A DNA stretch of 36,115 nucleotides from an uncultured Collinsella sp. (GCA_900550785.1 URTL01000005.1:1-36115); one strand, 5' to 3'. Counted from the stretch's first letter, positions 1 to 8,310 are shown. The notes: a model not told the origin generated them from the sequence alone. Translations and numbers: made by a program.

Positions 1-50
1 TGAAGTTGAACGTCAGATTGTCCAAATGCGGCCCGCGCAGCGTCGAGCCG

Positions 51-75
51 TTACGCGGTTCGTAGAACCGCGTAA
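51..75. repeat. Perfect 10-bp hairpin downstream of htpG
   Basis: The arms TTACGCGGTT (51-60) and AACCGCGTAA (66-75) are perfect inverted repeats around a 5-nt loop, starting 9 bases beyond the htpG stop codon. No U-tract follows on the minus strand, so a classical intrinsic terminator is not fully supported. It could be a Rho-independent-like stop, an RNA-stabilising hairpin or one end of a dispersed repeat. Positions 1-50 to its left contain no gene start that I can support. Confidence 0.5.
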
Positions 76-83
76 CTACCTAA

Positions 84-2108
84 CTACATCAAGTTGCAAA
101 CAGCTGCTGCGAAGGCAACGGGGTCCTCGGGCAGAATGCCCTCGACCAGCAGGGCCTGGTCATAGAGCAGACCGGAGTACTGCTTGATCTTGTCGGCGTC
201 GCCTGCCTTCTGGGCAGCGACAAGCTTGTCAAAGACCGGGTGCTTGGCGTTGAGCTCGAGCACGCGCTGGCTCTTGGGCATGCCGTCGGGCGCGCCCTCG
301 GGTCCTTTCTGGAGCACCTTCTCCATCTCGAGCGAAAGTGGGCCCTCGGTGGTGATGCATGCGGGGGCATCGGTCAGGCGCGCGGAGACGGCAACTTTCT
401 CGACCTTGTCACCGAGCGCCTCCTTCATAGCGCTGAAGAGGTCCTCGTTTTCCTTGGTGGCGTCCTCGGCCTCCTTCTTCTCGTCCTCGGTCGCCAGGTC
501 AAGATCACCGGTCGCGACGTTCTTGAGCTCCAGATGACGATCCTCGACCTCGGGCTCGGCACCGTCGGCCACAGCCTTCTCGGCAGCCTCGCGGGCAGCA
601 TCGTCCTCGTAGATCTTGGGCATATCGGCGGCAACGTACTCACGCATAGCCTGGAACGTGAACTCATCCACATCCTGCGTCAGCAGCAGCACGTCATAGC
701 CGCGGTCGAGCACGCCCTTTACCACGGGCATCTTGGCCAGACGCTCACGCGAGTCGCCGGCAGCGTAGTAGATGGCCTTCTGATCCTCGGGCATGCCCTT
801 GGCATACTCGGCCAGGGTAATCATCTTCTGCTCCTTGGCAGACCAGAACAGCAGCAGGTCGGCAAGCTCATCGGCCTTCATGCCATAGCTCGAGTAGATG
901 CCGTACTTAAGGCCGCGGCCAAAGTTCTCAAAGAACTTCTCGTAGGCCTCGCGGTCGTTGTCGCGCATATCCTCAAGGTCGGCGGTAATCTTCTTTTCCA
1001 CACGCTTGGCGATGGCCTTGAGCTGACGGTTCTGCTGCAGCGTCTCGCGCGAGATGTTGAGCGACACGTCGGCGGAATCCACGACGCCGCGGACAAAGTT
1101 GTAGTAGTCGGGCAGCAGGTCGTCGCACTTCTCCATGATCAGGACGTTGGAGCTGTAGAGCGACAGACCCTTCTCGTAGTCCTTGCTGTACAGATCGAAC
1201 GGCGCGCGTCCCGGCACAAACAGCAGGGCGTCATACTCGAGCGTGCCCTCGGCGTGGAAGCTGATGGTGCGCGCAGGATCGTCAAAGTCGTGGAACGTGG
1301 ACTTGTAGAACTCGTCGTAGTCCTTCTGCTCGACATCGGAGCTGCGCTTTTTCCAGATCGGTGTCATGGAATTGACGGTCTCGAGCTCCTGGTAGTCCTC
1401 GTACTCGGGCTTGTAATCGTCGCCGGCGTCCTCGGGCTTGGGTTTCTGGCGGCTCTTGGACACCATCATCTGAATCGGGTAGCGCACATAGTTGCTGTAC
1501 TGCTGAATCAGGCTCTTGAGACCCCACTCGGTCAGGAAGCGATCGTAGGTCTCGGCCTCGCCGTCGGCATCGAGCTTCTCGTTCTCGCGCAGCGTCAGGA
1601 TGACATCGGTACCGTGCTCGGCGCGCTCGCCGTCCTCGATGGTGTAGCCCTCAAGACCGTCGGATTCCCACACATGGGCGACATCCTCGCCGTAGGCGCG
1701 GCTGACGACCTTCACATGACTGGCGACCATAAAAGCCGAGTAGAAGCCCACGCCAAACTGACCGATGATGTCGACATCGGAGCCCTGCTGCTCGGCGTTC
1801 TCGGTCTTAAACTCCTCGGAGCCGGAATGGGCGATGGTGCCCAGATTGCGCTCCAGCTCCTCGGCGGTCATGCCAATGCCGTTATCCGAGATGGTAATGG
1901 TGCGGGCGTCTTTATCAAAGGAGACGCGAATGGCCAGGTCGCCCTGGTCGATCTTGACGCTCGGGTCCTGCAGGCTCTTAAAGTTGAGCTTGTCGACGGC
2001 GTCGCTCGCGTTAGAGATAAGCTCGCGCAGGAAGATTTCCTTATTGGTGTAGATGGAGTTGATCATGAGGTCGAGCAGTTTTTTGCTCTCGGTCTTAAAT
2101 TGACGCAT
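84..2108 (-). CDS. htpG: Molecular chaperone HtpG (Hsp90 family)
   Basis: This is a cytosolic ATP-dependent chaperone of the Hsp90 family, 674 aa against about 624 in E. coli. The N-terminal GHKL ATPase domain shows the conserved helix ELISNASDAVDKL (residues 29-41, with the Mg-binding Asn), DNGIGM (75-80) and the glycine-rich lid GQFGVGFYSAFMV (116-128). The middle domain carries NISRETLQQNRQLK, typical of HtpG, and the C-terminal third is the acidic dimerisation part. An extra acidic, proline-containing linker near residue 220 accounts for part of the added length. AAAGGA stands 6-7 bases before the ATG, so the start is secure. The gene stands alone; the GNAT gene upstream on the same strand is separated by about 200 bp holding a short repeat-like element. 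Confidence 0.97.
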   Translation of the reverse strand: MRQFKTESKKLLDLMINSIYTNKEIFLRELISNASDAVDKLNFKSLQDPSVKIDQGDLAIRVSFDKDARTITISDNGIGMTAEELERNLGTIAHSGSEEFKTENAEQQGSDVDIIGQFGVGFYSAFMVASHVKVVSRAYGEDVAHVWESDGLEGYTIEDGERAEHGTDVILTLRENEKLDADGEAETYDRFLTEWGLKSLIQQYSNYVRYPIQMMVSKSRQKPKPEDAGDDYKPEYEDYQELETVNSMTPIWKKRSSDVEQKDYDEFYKSTFHDFDDPARTISFHAEGTLEYDALLFVPGRAPFDLYSKDYEKGLSLYSSNVLIMEKCDDLLPDYYNFVRGVVDSADVSLNISRETLQQNRQLKAIAKRVEKKITADLEDMRDNDREAYEKFFENFGRGLKYGIYSSYGMKADELADLLLFWSAKEQKMITLAEYAKGMPEDQKAIYYAAGDSRERLAKMPVVKGVLDRGYDVLLLTQDVDEFTFQAMREYVAADMPKIYEDDAAREAAEKAVADGAEPEVEDRHLELKNVATGDLDLATEDEKKEAEDATKENEDLFSAMKEALGDKVEKVAVSARLTDAPACITTEGPLSLEMEKVLQKGPEGAPDGMPKSQRVLELNAKHPVFDKLVAAQKAGDADKIKQYSGLLYDQALLVEGILPEDPVAFAAAVCNLM

Positions 2109-2271
2109 GTGCAGTCCTTTCGCGCTACCCCTGTCCGCAAAAACGGCCCGGTCGCCCGAGCCGCATCGCAGACCTGCTATGTTCAGACTTAGATTTTATA
2201 ACCCATTAACGCGCATATATACATACGGAATCGAAAAACTGTATGTCCGAGCGCTCCAATGCGTCAATTGC

Positions 2272-2314
2272 CAAGGAGTGTCCCCAACTGCCGGCAGAAA
2301 AGGAACGTCCCTAT
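2272..2314. repeat. Palindrome flanked by direct AAGGARYGTCCCY repeats
   Basis: A perfect 10-bp palindrome CTGCCGGCAG (2288-2297) is flanked by two direct copies of AAGGA(GT/AC)GTCCC, at about 2273-2284 and 2300-2311. The right copy runs into the stop codon of the acetyltransferase gene. The arrangement resembles a REP- or MITE-type intergenic element, but no transposase is nearby and copy number cannot be judged here. Confidence 0.4.
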
Positions 2315-2811
2315 CTGCCATCTACGCGCTTGGCCATCCAGGCGTGGGGCTGGCCTTCGTCTTCGTAATCTACCGGGGCAATTTGCGTGTAGCCCGCCTT
2401 TACATAGAGCGGCAGCACGTATTCCTGCGCATGCAGCTTAATAAGCTTGGCGCCGGCATCACGCGCGGCGGCATCACTGGCCTCGACAATCTTGCTCGCC
2501 AAACCGCGACGGCGCATGCTCGGCAGCACAGCCACGCGCCCCATAATGTAGGTCTCCCCCGCCGCAACGCCTTCGTCCATGTCGCATGCCGGCAACACCG
2601 GGGCCTCTGCGTCAGCCACGCGCTCAAGCTCTTCGGGAAACACGCGCGAGCAACCGGCAAGCTCGCCGTCTACATAGAGCGTCACATGAATGCAGTTCGG
2701 ATCCTCGTCGATAGCGTCGAACTCATTCTCGTAGCCCTGCTCGTCCATAAAAACGACGCGGCGCACCAACGCCGCGTCATCAAAGCATCCCGTCTTAAGT
2801 TGAATATCCAT
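2311..2811 (-). CDS. GNAT family N-acetyltransferase
   Basis: A 166-aa GCN5-related acetyltransferase, expected to move an acetyl group from acetyl-CoA to an amine; the substrate is unknown. The acetyl-CoA pyrophosphate-binding stretch is VAVLPSMRRRGLASKIVE (residues 93-110, R-R-G-L-A form of the Q/RxxGxG/A motif). It is followed by the typical C-terminal HAQEYVLPLYVKAGY segment (127-141). The N-terminal RRVVFMDEQGYENEFD and the central LYVDGELAGCSRVF fit the ElaA/YjgJ-like GNAT branch. The frame stays open to a TTG at 2829, but AAGGGG lies 5 bases before the ATG at 2811, so I use that ATG. It is monocistronic. GGGACA-type motifs stand on both sides (near 2300 and 2840). Confidence 0.85.
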   Translation of the reverse strand: MDIQLKTGCFDDAALVRRVVFMDEQGYENEFDAIDEDPNCIHVTLYVDGELAGCSRVFPEELERVADAEAPVLPACDMDEGVAAGETYIMGRVAVLPSMRRRGLASKIVEASDAAARDAGAKLIKLHAQEYVLPLYVKAGYTQIAPVDYEDEGQPHAWMAKRVDGR

Positions 2812-2850
2812 GGCTGCCCCTTCATTCAATGCGAACGTTAGGGACAGATT

Positions 2851-3501
2851 TTAGCGAAAATGAGCTCCGCGTACGCTAAACTTCGCGCGAGCCTTCGCCA
2901 GGCAGTCGTAATGACCCACGTTATGGGCATCGCTCGCGATGAAGCTGTACAGGTTCTGATCGAACAGGCGCTGTGCCGGCTTTTTCTCGCGACCAAAGCG
3001 ACCGCCGGCAATAAAGTCCGCCGAAGCCTGCAGCTTGCAGCCCATATCGACCAGGCGCTCCGCCACGCTTACATCCTTTTGAACCGCACGATAGCGCTCA
3101 GGATGAGCGATGATCACCTGGTAGCCACGGCACTGCAAATCGTAAATCGTGTTCTCGTACTCTCTAAACGCATACGCATCGGCATGTGTCGAAAGCTCGA
3201 GCAGAAACTCGTTGGTTCCATCGAAATGCAAGTGCTCCGCGGCATCGATACCAAGTTCAACGAGCTTTCGATGGTTGACCTCGAAGCCCATCTGGAGCGG
3301 AAAACCGTCAGCGTTATCACGCAGCAGCTCAAAGGCATCCCACATCTTGTCGTAATCAAAATAGGGATCACGGCAGTGAGGAGTGCAAACGATTCTGGTT
3401 ACACCGGCCCGCTTGGCAGCCTCGAGCATCGCCAAGCTCTCATCGAGATCGGCGGCGCCGTCGTCTACACCCGGCAAGATATGGCAATGAATGTCACGCA
3501 T
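2851..3501 (-). CDS. cpsB: Mn-dependent protein-tyrosine phosphatase, CpsB/YwqE PHP family
   Basis: A 216-aa PHP-domain phosphatase of the CpsB/Wzb-analogue/YwqE family, known to dephosphorylate the matching BY-kinase (CpsD) in Gram-positive polysaccharide systems. Metal ligands are visible: DIHCHILPGVDDGA (H5, H7), TPHCRD (about 41-46), a Glu near residue 74, AHPERY (about 132-137) and ASDAHN (about 189-194). It is the third gene of the cpsC-cpsD-cpsB set on the minus strand, starting 17 bases after the cpsD stop, with AAGG 7 bases before the ATG. This order matches a kinase followed by its cognate phosphatase. The last codons run into a motif (AGGGACAGATTTT, 2840-2852) similar to the inverted repeats found near 18.6 kb. 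Confidence 0.9.
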   Translation of the reverse strand: MRDIHCHILPGVDDGAADLDESLAMLEAAKRAGVTRIVCTPHCRDPYFDYDKMWDAFELLRDNADGFPLQMGFEVNHRKLVELGIDAAEHLHFDGTNEFLLELSTHADAYAFREYENTIYDLQCRGYQVIIAHPERYRAVQKDVSVAERLVDMGCKLQASADFIAGGRFGREKKPAQRLFDQNLYSFIASDAHNVGHYDCLAKARAKFSVRGAHFR

Positions 3502-3518
3502 AGGTCAGCCTTAATCAA

Positions 3519-4256
3519 CTAAACGTTTGCCCGGTTGGTGAAGATGCCCTTTTTGGAAGTCCCCTGATCGTTGGAGCCCTTCTTCACCTTCTTACCGTCC
3601 TTGGTGTAGTAGGAGTAGTAGTACTCGCTGGTCTCGGTCTCGCAGTAGTTCATAACGGTACCGATGAGCTTGACCTTCTCGGACTTCTTAAGCTGACCGA
3701 TGGCGTTGAGCGCCTCCTCGCGCTTGGTGAAATCCTCACGCACGACAAAAAGCGCACCGTCGGTCAGACTTGCGATCTCGGCAGCATCGATGAAGGTGCC
3801 GACCGGGGGAGCATCAAAGATGACGTACTGGAACTTGGCGGACAGTGCCTTTACCAGCTTGGCAAAGCGGTGAGAGACGATGATGTCGGCAGGATTGGGA
3901 ATATGCGGCTCGGCATCGAGGAAGTAGAAGTTCTTCTGACCCGTCTCGACAATCGCCTGGTCAATAGAAACCTGCTCGGACAGGACTGCATAGAGTCCGC
4001 CGCGGGAGCGGACGCCGAGCATATCGGCAAGGGACCTGCGGCGCATATCGGCCTCGACCAGGAGCACGGACTTGCCGCTCGTGGCGATTGCCTGAGCAAG
4101 ATTAATGGAAACCGTAGACTTGCCCTCGTTGGGAATCGAGGACGTAACGGTGATGGTGCGAATGGGGTCGTCCACGCTCGCAAAGCGGATGTTGGCCAGA
4201 AGGGTCTTGGCGGCATTCTGTACAACGAGCTTATCGGTGTTCTTTGCCTTAGCCAT
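3519..4256 (-). CDS. cpsD: Bacterial tyrosine kinase, CpsD/YwqD type
   Basis: A 245-aa cytoplasmic BY-kinase ATPase domain. Walker A is SSIPNEGKSTVS (39-50), Walker A' is LLVEADMRR (65-73) and Walker B is YVIFDAPP (144-151). The C-terminal tail has the autophosphorylated tyrosine cluster SEYYYSYYTKDG (210-221). In this family the kinase needs a separate membrane activator, here CpsC, encoded 2 bases upstream. It controls export or polymerisation of a surface polysaccharide and is reversed by CpsB, encoded just downstream. No glycosyltransferase, Wzx or Wzy gene is present in the window, so the trio appears to stand apart from its biosynthesis genes. Confidence 0.93.
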   Translation of the reverse strand: MAKAKNTDKLVVQNAAKTLLANIRFASVDDPIRTITVTSSIPNEGKSTVSINLAQAIATSGKSVLLVEADMRRRSLADMLGVRSRGGLYAVLSEQVSIDQAIVETGQKNFYFLDAEPHIPNPADIIVSHRFAKLVKALSAKFQYVIFDAPPVGTFIDAAEIASLTDGALFVVREDFTKREEALNAIGQLKKSEKVKLIGTVMNYCETETSEYYYSYYTKDGKKVKKGSNDQGTSKKGIFTNRANV

Positions 4257-4258
4257 GC

Positions 4259-4915
4259 CTATTTACCACCTTTCATAGCCGGAATTCGGCCAACAACGGG
4301 AATGCCCAGGAGCTCTTCTGCCTCTTCTGCACCGCGGATGCGGGTGTTGAGCATGTCTGCCAAAACGACATAGGCAACTGCGATAAAAATGCCCGCGAGG
4401 AACGCGACAGCAACGTACAGCATACGCTTGGGACCGCTGGGGGCTTCGGGGGTCTTAGCCTCGTCGATAACGTTGATGCTCTGGGCAGCGCCGACGTTCT
4501 GAGCGACCGTACTCACCGAGCTGGCCATGGCCTTTGCGACCTTAGCCGTCTCTTTGGCATCGGTGCCGGTAACCGAAAGCGTAATGACACGCGTGGTGGT
4601 CTCGGAGGAAACAGACACCTTGTAGTCATCCAGATCGGTGAGGCCCAGTTCATTGGCTGCGCCGCTCTTAACGCTATCGCTATCCAGCAGCGTGGCGATA
4701 TCGTTGGAAAGCATCTGACTCGCCGAGAGATCGTTGTAGCTCATCTGACCGCTATCGTCGGTCTTGGCGAGAATGTACATGCTCGTCGTCGCGGTATAGG
4801 TGTTGTCCATCGCAACGAAGGACACGATGCCCATGGCGATCGCGCAGACCACCGGAAGGGTGATGACCAGCTGAAGGTGCTTCTTCAGCAGCTGGAACAG
4901 TTCGAGAAGGGTCAT
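4259..4915 (-). CDS. cpsC: Wzz/CpsC-type chain-length and kinase-activator membrane protein
   Basis: A 218-aa polysaccharide co-polymerase of the Wzz family. It has an N-terminal membrane segment (about 16-36), an extracellular domain, the proline-rich TPEAPSGPKR motif (155-164) typical of Wzz/CpsC, and a second membrane segment (about 165-188). The short cytoplasmic tail GAEEAEELLGIPVVGRIP is the type that docks on CpsD and triggers autophosphorylation. AAAGG lies 8 bases before the ATG. It is the first gene of the cpsC-cpsD-cpsB unit; the 195-bp gap upstream would hold the promoter, although I see no strong -35/-10 pair there. Confidence 0.9.
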   Translation of the reverse strand: MTLLELFQLLKKHLQLVITLPVVCAIAMGIVSFVAMDNTYTATTSMYILAKTDDSGQMSYNDLSASQMLSNDIATLLDSDSVKSGAANELGLTDLDDYKVSVSSETTTRVITLSVTGTDAKETAKVAKAMASSVSTVAQNVGAAQSINVIDEAKTPEAPSGPKRMLYVAVAFLAGIFIAVAYVVLADMLNTRIRGAEEAEELLGIPVVGRIPAMKGGK

Positions 4916-5056
4916 GCAGCTTGCCTTTCATTTCCCCAGTTCGGATTGACAAAACTGTCCGTATGTTATCGCATCTTTTTGCCGAGACCAAACTCTATAC
5001 ATAAGAAACAGGCTCTCCTGTAAAAATGTCGGAAGCAATCGTAAAATTGCACAACA

Positions 5057-5085
5057 ACGCCGCACCCGAAAGTCAAATGCGGCGT
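5057..5085 (-). terminator. Putative terminator after the PhoR-like kinase gene
   Basis: The 8-bp arms ACGCCGCA (5057-5064) and TGCGGCGT (5078-5085) are perfect. On the minus strand the hairpin is followed by TGTTGTGCAATTTT, a loose U-rich tail. It sits 25 bases past the kinase stop codon and before the cpsC promoter region. Confidence 0.5.
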
Positions 5086-5110
5086 CTGCATCAATATCTA
5101 TGTTGTATCG

Positions 5111-6535
5111 CTATGCGAATGGCTCGTCCTGCTGTATGGGAAACATCACCGTAATGGTGGTTCCCACGCCCAACTCGCTCGACAAATCGAGCGTGGCGTG
5201 ATGATACAGGGCCGCATGCTTGACAATGGCAAGCCCCAGGCCGGTTCCGCCGCGTGCCTTGGACCTACTCTTGTCCACGCGATAGAACCGCTCAAATACC
5301 TTGCCCTGTTCTTCAGGCGCGATACCGATTCCCGTGTCGGCGACCGCGAGGAACGGATGGCCTTCGTCGTTGGTGCCGCACTGCAGCGTAACCGTACCGC
5401 CGGGTCGATTGTAGCGGATGGCGTTGCTTGCCAGATTATAGATGAGCTCGTCGATCAAGCGCGACACGCCTTCGACGACCACAGGCTTGGTCTCATGACT
5501 TATCGTCACATTCGCCTGACGGGCGACCTGTTCAAGACGCTGCTCAACCGCGTAGATGGCACGCGAGAGCTCAATAGGCTCCGAGGACCCAATGGGCACC
5601 GCCTCGCCCTCAGTTGCACGCTCAGCCTCGTCCAAGTTAGACAGCGTAAGGATATCGTTGACAAGCGCTGCCAAGCGGCCCGCCTCACGATAGATGCGAC
5701 CGCCAAAGTTGCGCAGGTCGTCCTCGCCCTCGACCATGCCGTTTGCAATGATCTCGGCATAGCCCGAAATCGCCGTAAGCGGCGTCTTGAGCTCATGGGT
5801 GATATTCGCCGTGAACTCGCGGCGCATACGGTCGTTGTCCGCTAGCACCGCCATTTGGCGCTTGAGTTCCTGGCGCTGCGACTCGATACGCTCAAGCATG
5901 GGGACCATCTCGGCATAGGCGTGCTCATAGCTACGGCGCGGGTGGTCCAAATCCACCTCTTGCAACGGCGCGATGATGGCACGGGACTCGCGGCGCGCCA
6001 TAAAAAACGAGAGTACCGCACCCGCTGCTGCGATAAGCAGCATCGGCGCCACCATCGACAGCAAAATCGCCGCAACGCCAGGCTGGGCCTGCGCCAAGCG
6101 GACAACCTGGCCGTTATCAAGGGCGACGGCGCGATACAGCATAATCTCGTCGAGCGTAGAGCTTGCGCGCTCCGCGGAACCCAAACCACTCTCAAAGGCC
6201 TCGATGACCTCGGGGCGATCGCCATGGTTGGGCAGTGTGGAAGGCGACGCCTCGTTGTCGTAGGCAACCGATCCATCCTTGTTAATCAGCGTGATGCGCA
6301 AGTCCTCGCGATCGAGGCTACGCAAGAACGGGATGGGCTCCTGCTGCTCGTCGAGGGCGGCAGCAATGAGCTCGGTTTCCTGCGCCAGATTGGCACTCGT
6401 GGCATCCGCCAAGGTGTTTTGCACAAAGAACGCACCCAGCACCGTAAACGCCACGATAACCGCCATGGCGCAGACAAAGATCGTCACAAAAACGCGGTGC
6501 GACAGCGTATGTTTTCCCTGGGGGGCGAAGACCAC
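5111..6535 (-). CDS. phoR: Sensor histidine kinase, PhoR-like
   Basis: A 474-aa membrane histidine kinase with a TM segment at about 15-38, an extracytoplasmic sensor region (about 40-154), a second TM at about 155-179 and then a dimerisation domain with FTANITHELKTPLTAISGYA (phospho-acceptor His247). The ATPase domain shows the N box YNLASNAIRYN, G1 ADTGIGIAPEE, F box FERFYRVDKSRS and G2 GGTGLGLAIVKH. It starts with GTG, with GGAGGAG lying in the last codons of the regulator gene, so the two are translationally coupled. The PhoR name rests on its position in the pstB-regulator-kinase string and on PhoR-like H-box and F-box wording; phosphate as the signal is inferred. Confidence 0.85.
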   Translation of the reverse strand: MVFAPQGKHTLSHRVFVTIFVCAMAVIVAFTVLGAFFVQNTLADATSANLAQETELIAAALDEQQEPIPFLRSLDREDLRITLINKDGSVAYDNEASPSTLPNHGDRPEVIEAFESGLGSAERASSTLDEIMLYRAVALDNGQVVRLAQAQPGVAAILLSMVAPMLLIAAAGAVLSFFMARRESRAIIAPLQEVDLDHPRRSYEHAYAEMVPMLERIESQRQELKRQMAVLADNDRMRREFTANITHELKTPLTAISGYAEIIANGMVEGEDDLRNFGGRIYREAGRLAALVNDILTLSNLDEAERATEGEAVPIGSSEPIELSRAIYAVEQRLEQVARQANVTISHETKPVVVEGVSRLIDELIYNLASNAIRYNRPGGTVTLQCGTNDEGHPFLAVADTGIGIAPEEQGKVFERFYRVDKSRSKARGGTGLGLAIVKHAALYHHATLDLSSELGVGTTITVMFPIQQDEPFA

Positions 6536-6538
6536 GGG

Positions 6539-7267
6539 TTACTCCTCCGATGCGGTGGCCGCGGTGTCGTCACCTTCGGCACCATCACCGGCAGAAGGCT
6601 CGGCCAAGCGGTAGCCCACGCCGCGCACGGTCTCGATGGCGCCGGCATGCTCGCCCAGTTTTTGGCGAAGCGTCTGCACGTGCACGTCAACGGTGCGCGA
6701 ACCGCCGTCGAAGTCCCAGCCCCACACGCTCTGCAGCAACGACTCGCGGGTAAAGACCACGCCGGGCTTGCGCATGAGGTACTCGAGCAGGTCGAACTCG
6801 CGCAGGGTGAGCTTAAGCGGCTCGCCGGCAACGGTCACCTCGCGATGGCTGGGCGAAAGCACGATGTCGCCCACGCTGAGCACATCGCTCGCCTGCTTGA
6901 CCATTCCGCCGCGACGCAGCAGTGCGCGGCAGCGGCTCGCAAGCTCCATGAGCGAGAAGGGTTTAGTCAGGTAATCGTCGGCACCGCCATCGAGCGCCAT
7001 CACCTTGTCGAGCTCGGTGTCCTTGGCGGTAAGCATCATGATGGGCACCGTCGCCGTCAGGCGGTCGGCGCGGAGGCGGCGCATAATCGCCAAACCATCG
7101 GTATCGGGCAGCATGATATCGAGCAGCACAGCATCGGGCACCCGTCGCGCCACGGCGGCCTTAAACTCGCCGTCGCACGAAAAGCCCTCGGCCTCGATTC
7201 CCTGCTTGCGCAGCGCATAGACCGTCAGATCCCTGATGTTGTCATCGTCCTCGACGTAATAGATCAT
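6539..7267 (-). CDS. phoP: OmpR/PhoB-family response regulator
   Basis: A 242-aa two-domain regulator. The receiver domain has the acidic pocket EDDD (residues 6-9), phospho-acceptor Asp50 (LLDIMLPD), Thr80 and Lys102 (TKPF). The C-terminal winged helix has LTLREFDLLEYLMRKPGVVF and a recognition helix ending RTVDVHVQTLRQKLGE. The open frame begins at 7291, but AAAGGGG lies 6 bases before the ATG at 7267, so that start is preferred. It lies between pstB (64 bases upstream) and the kinase gene, and would be expected to bind Pho-box-type repeats such as those seen upstream of pstB. Confidence 0.87.
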   Translation of the reverse strand: MIYYVEDDDNIRDLTVYALRKQGIEAEGFSCDGEFKAAVARRVPDAVLLDIMLPDTDGLAIMRRLRADRLTATVPIMMLTAKDTELDKVMALDGGADDYLTKPFSLMELASRCRALLRRGGMVKQASDVLSVGDIVLSPSHREVTVAGEPLKLTLREFDLLEYLMRKPGVVFTRESLLQSVWGWDFDGGSRTVDVHVQTLRQKLGEHAGAIETVRGVGYRLAEPSAGDGAEGDDTAATASEE

Positions 7268-7331
7268 GTTGAACCCCTTTGCGGCCGACATGACCGCATC
7301 TTAACCCTAAAGGTGCCTGTACTAGATGGTA

Positions 7332-8207
7332 TCAGCCAAAACGGCCCGTCAAATAATCCGCCGTGCGCGGATCGATCGGGTTTTTGAAGAGCTGGGCAGT
7401 GGGCGCATGCTCCACCAGCTCGCCCAGCAAAAAGAACGCGACCGAGTCGGAGATGCGCGCAGCCTGCTGCATGTTGTGCGTAACGACCACCAGCGTGCAG
7501 GTCTCCCTGAGCTCGCAGGCCAGCTGCTCCACCACCAGCGTCGATACGGGGTCGAGCGCCGAGGTCGGTTCGTCCATCAGCAGAATGTCGGGCTGCACGG
7601 CCAGCGCACGGGCGATGCACAGACGCTGCTTCTGGCCGCCCGAAAGACCCAGACCCGATTCTTTGAGCTTGTCCTTGACCTCGTCCCACAGAGCGGCGCG
7701 TCGCAGGGAGTCTTCGACCAGCTCGTCGAGCACGACGCGGTCGCGCACTCCCATGCCGCGAGGACCGTAGGCGACGTTGTCGTAGATGCTCATGGGAAAC
7801 GGGTTGGGGCGCCGGAACACCATGCCCACGCGCTGGCGCAAGCGGCAGATGTCGTAGTCGCCCAGGATATCTTGACCATCGAGCGCAATCTTGCCCTCGA
7901 TGCGGCAATCCTTGATGCCGTCGTTCATGCGGTTAAAGCAGCGCAGCAACGTGGACTTTCCGCAGCCCGAAGGCCCGATGAACGAGGTGATCTGCTTGTC
8001 GCGGATCTTGATATTCACGTCCTTGAGCGCATGATGGTCGCCATAGAACAGGTCGAGGCCCTCGACATCGATGCGCGTTGGCGAGGCGGCAAGATCCTCT
8101 GCCGTGGGGCGAGTCGCATCCCCAACCTCGCGCTCGTGCGCGGCCTCGGCCTGCGCTTTCATGAGTTCTTCAAGCTCCGTGGGCTCCACAGCCGCAGCAG
8201 CCGTCAT
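7332..8207 (-). CDS. pstB: Phosphate ABC transporter ATP-binding protein PstB
   Basis: A 291-aa ATPase of the high-affinity phosphate importer. It has Walker A GPSGCGKS (78-85), the PstB-specific RPNPFPMSIYDNVAYGPRG, signature LSGGQ (189-193), Walker B ILLMDEP (208-214) and the switch His in VVTHNMQQ. The first 45 residues are an extra low-complexity, charged N-terminus not found in most PstB. The start is the ATG at 8207, with GGAGGT 7 bases before it. The Q-loop glutamine (usually VFQKP or VFQRP) is Arg132 here: the codon is CGG. No pstS, pstC, pstA or phoU is adjacent; the gene instead leads the regulator-kinase pair, so its membrane partners must be elsewhere. Confidence 0.92.
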   Translation of the reverse strand: MTAAAAVEPTELEELMKAQAEAAHEREVGDATRPTAEDLAASPTRIDVEGLDLFYGDHHALKDVNIKIRDKQITSFIGPSGCGKSTLLRCFNRMNDGIKDCRIEGKIALDGQDILGDYDICRLRQRVGMVFRRPNPFPMSIYDNVAYGPRGMGVRDRVVLDELVEDSLRRAALWDEVKDKLKESGLGLSGGQKQRLCIARALAVQPDILLMDEPTSALDPVSTLVVEQLACELRETCTLVVVTHNMQQAARISDSVAFFLLGELVEHAPTAQLFKNPIDPRTADYLTGRFG

Positions 8208-8262
8208 ACCGCATACCTCCACATCGATATCAATTCAGCAGTATCGATAGTAGAAATCGCGG

Positions 8263-8299
8263 CTCATATGCACGTGAGCGCATTGTCAAGTGTTTGTAA
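8263..8299 (-). promoter_or_regulatory. Putative Pho-box-like promoter for pstB
   Basis: On the minus strand TTACAA (8294-8299) and TTGACA (8284-8289) are spaced about one helical turn apart, like the TTNACA direct repeats bound by PhoP-type regulators. TTGACA is also a consensus -35, followed 15 bases on by TATGAG (8263-8268), a poor -10. The spacing is short, so this is tentative. Confidence 0.3.
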
Positions 8300-8310
8300 G
8301 GGCACGCTGG

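Noticed and set aside
240..2192. 650-aa plus-strand frame opposite htpG
   Set aside because: htpG on the minus strand is unmistakable; the long opposite frame is a side effect of GC-rich codons. Similar frames opposite pstB, metG, tatD and the SPFH gene were dropped.
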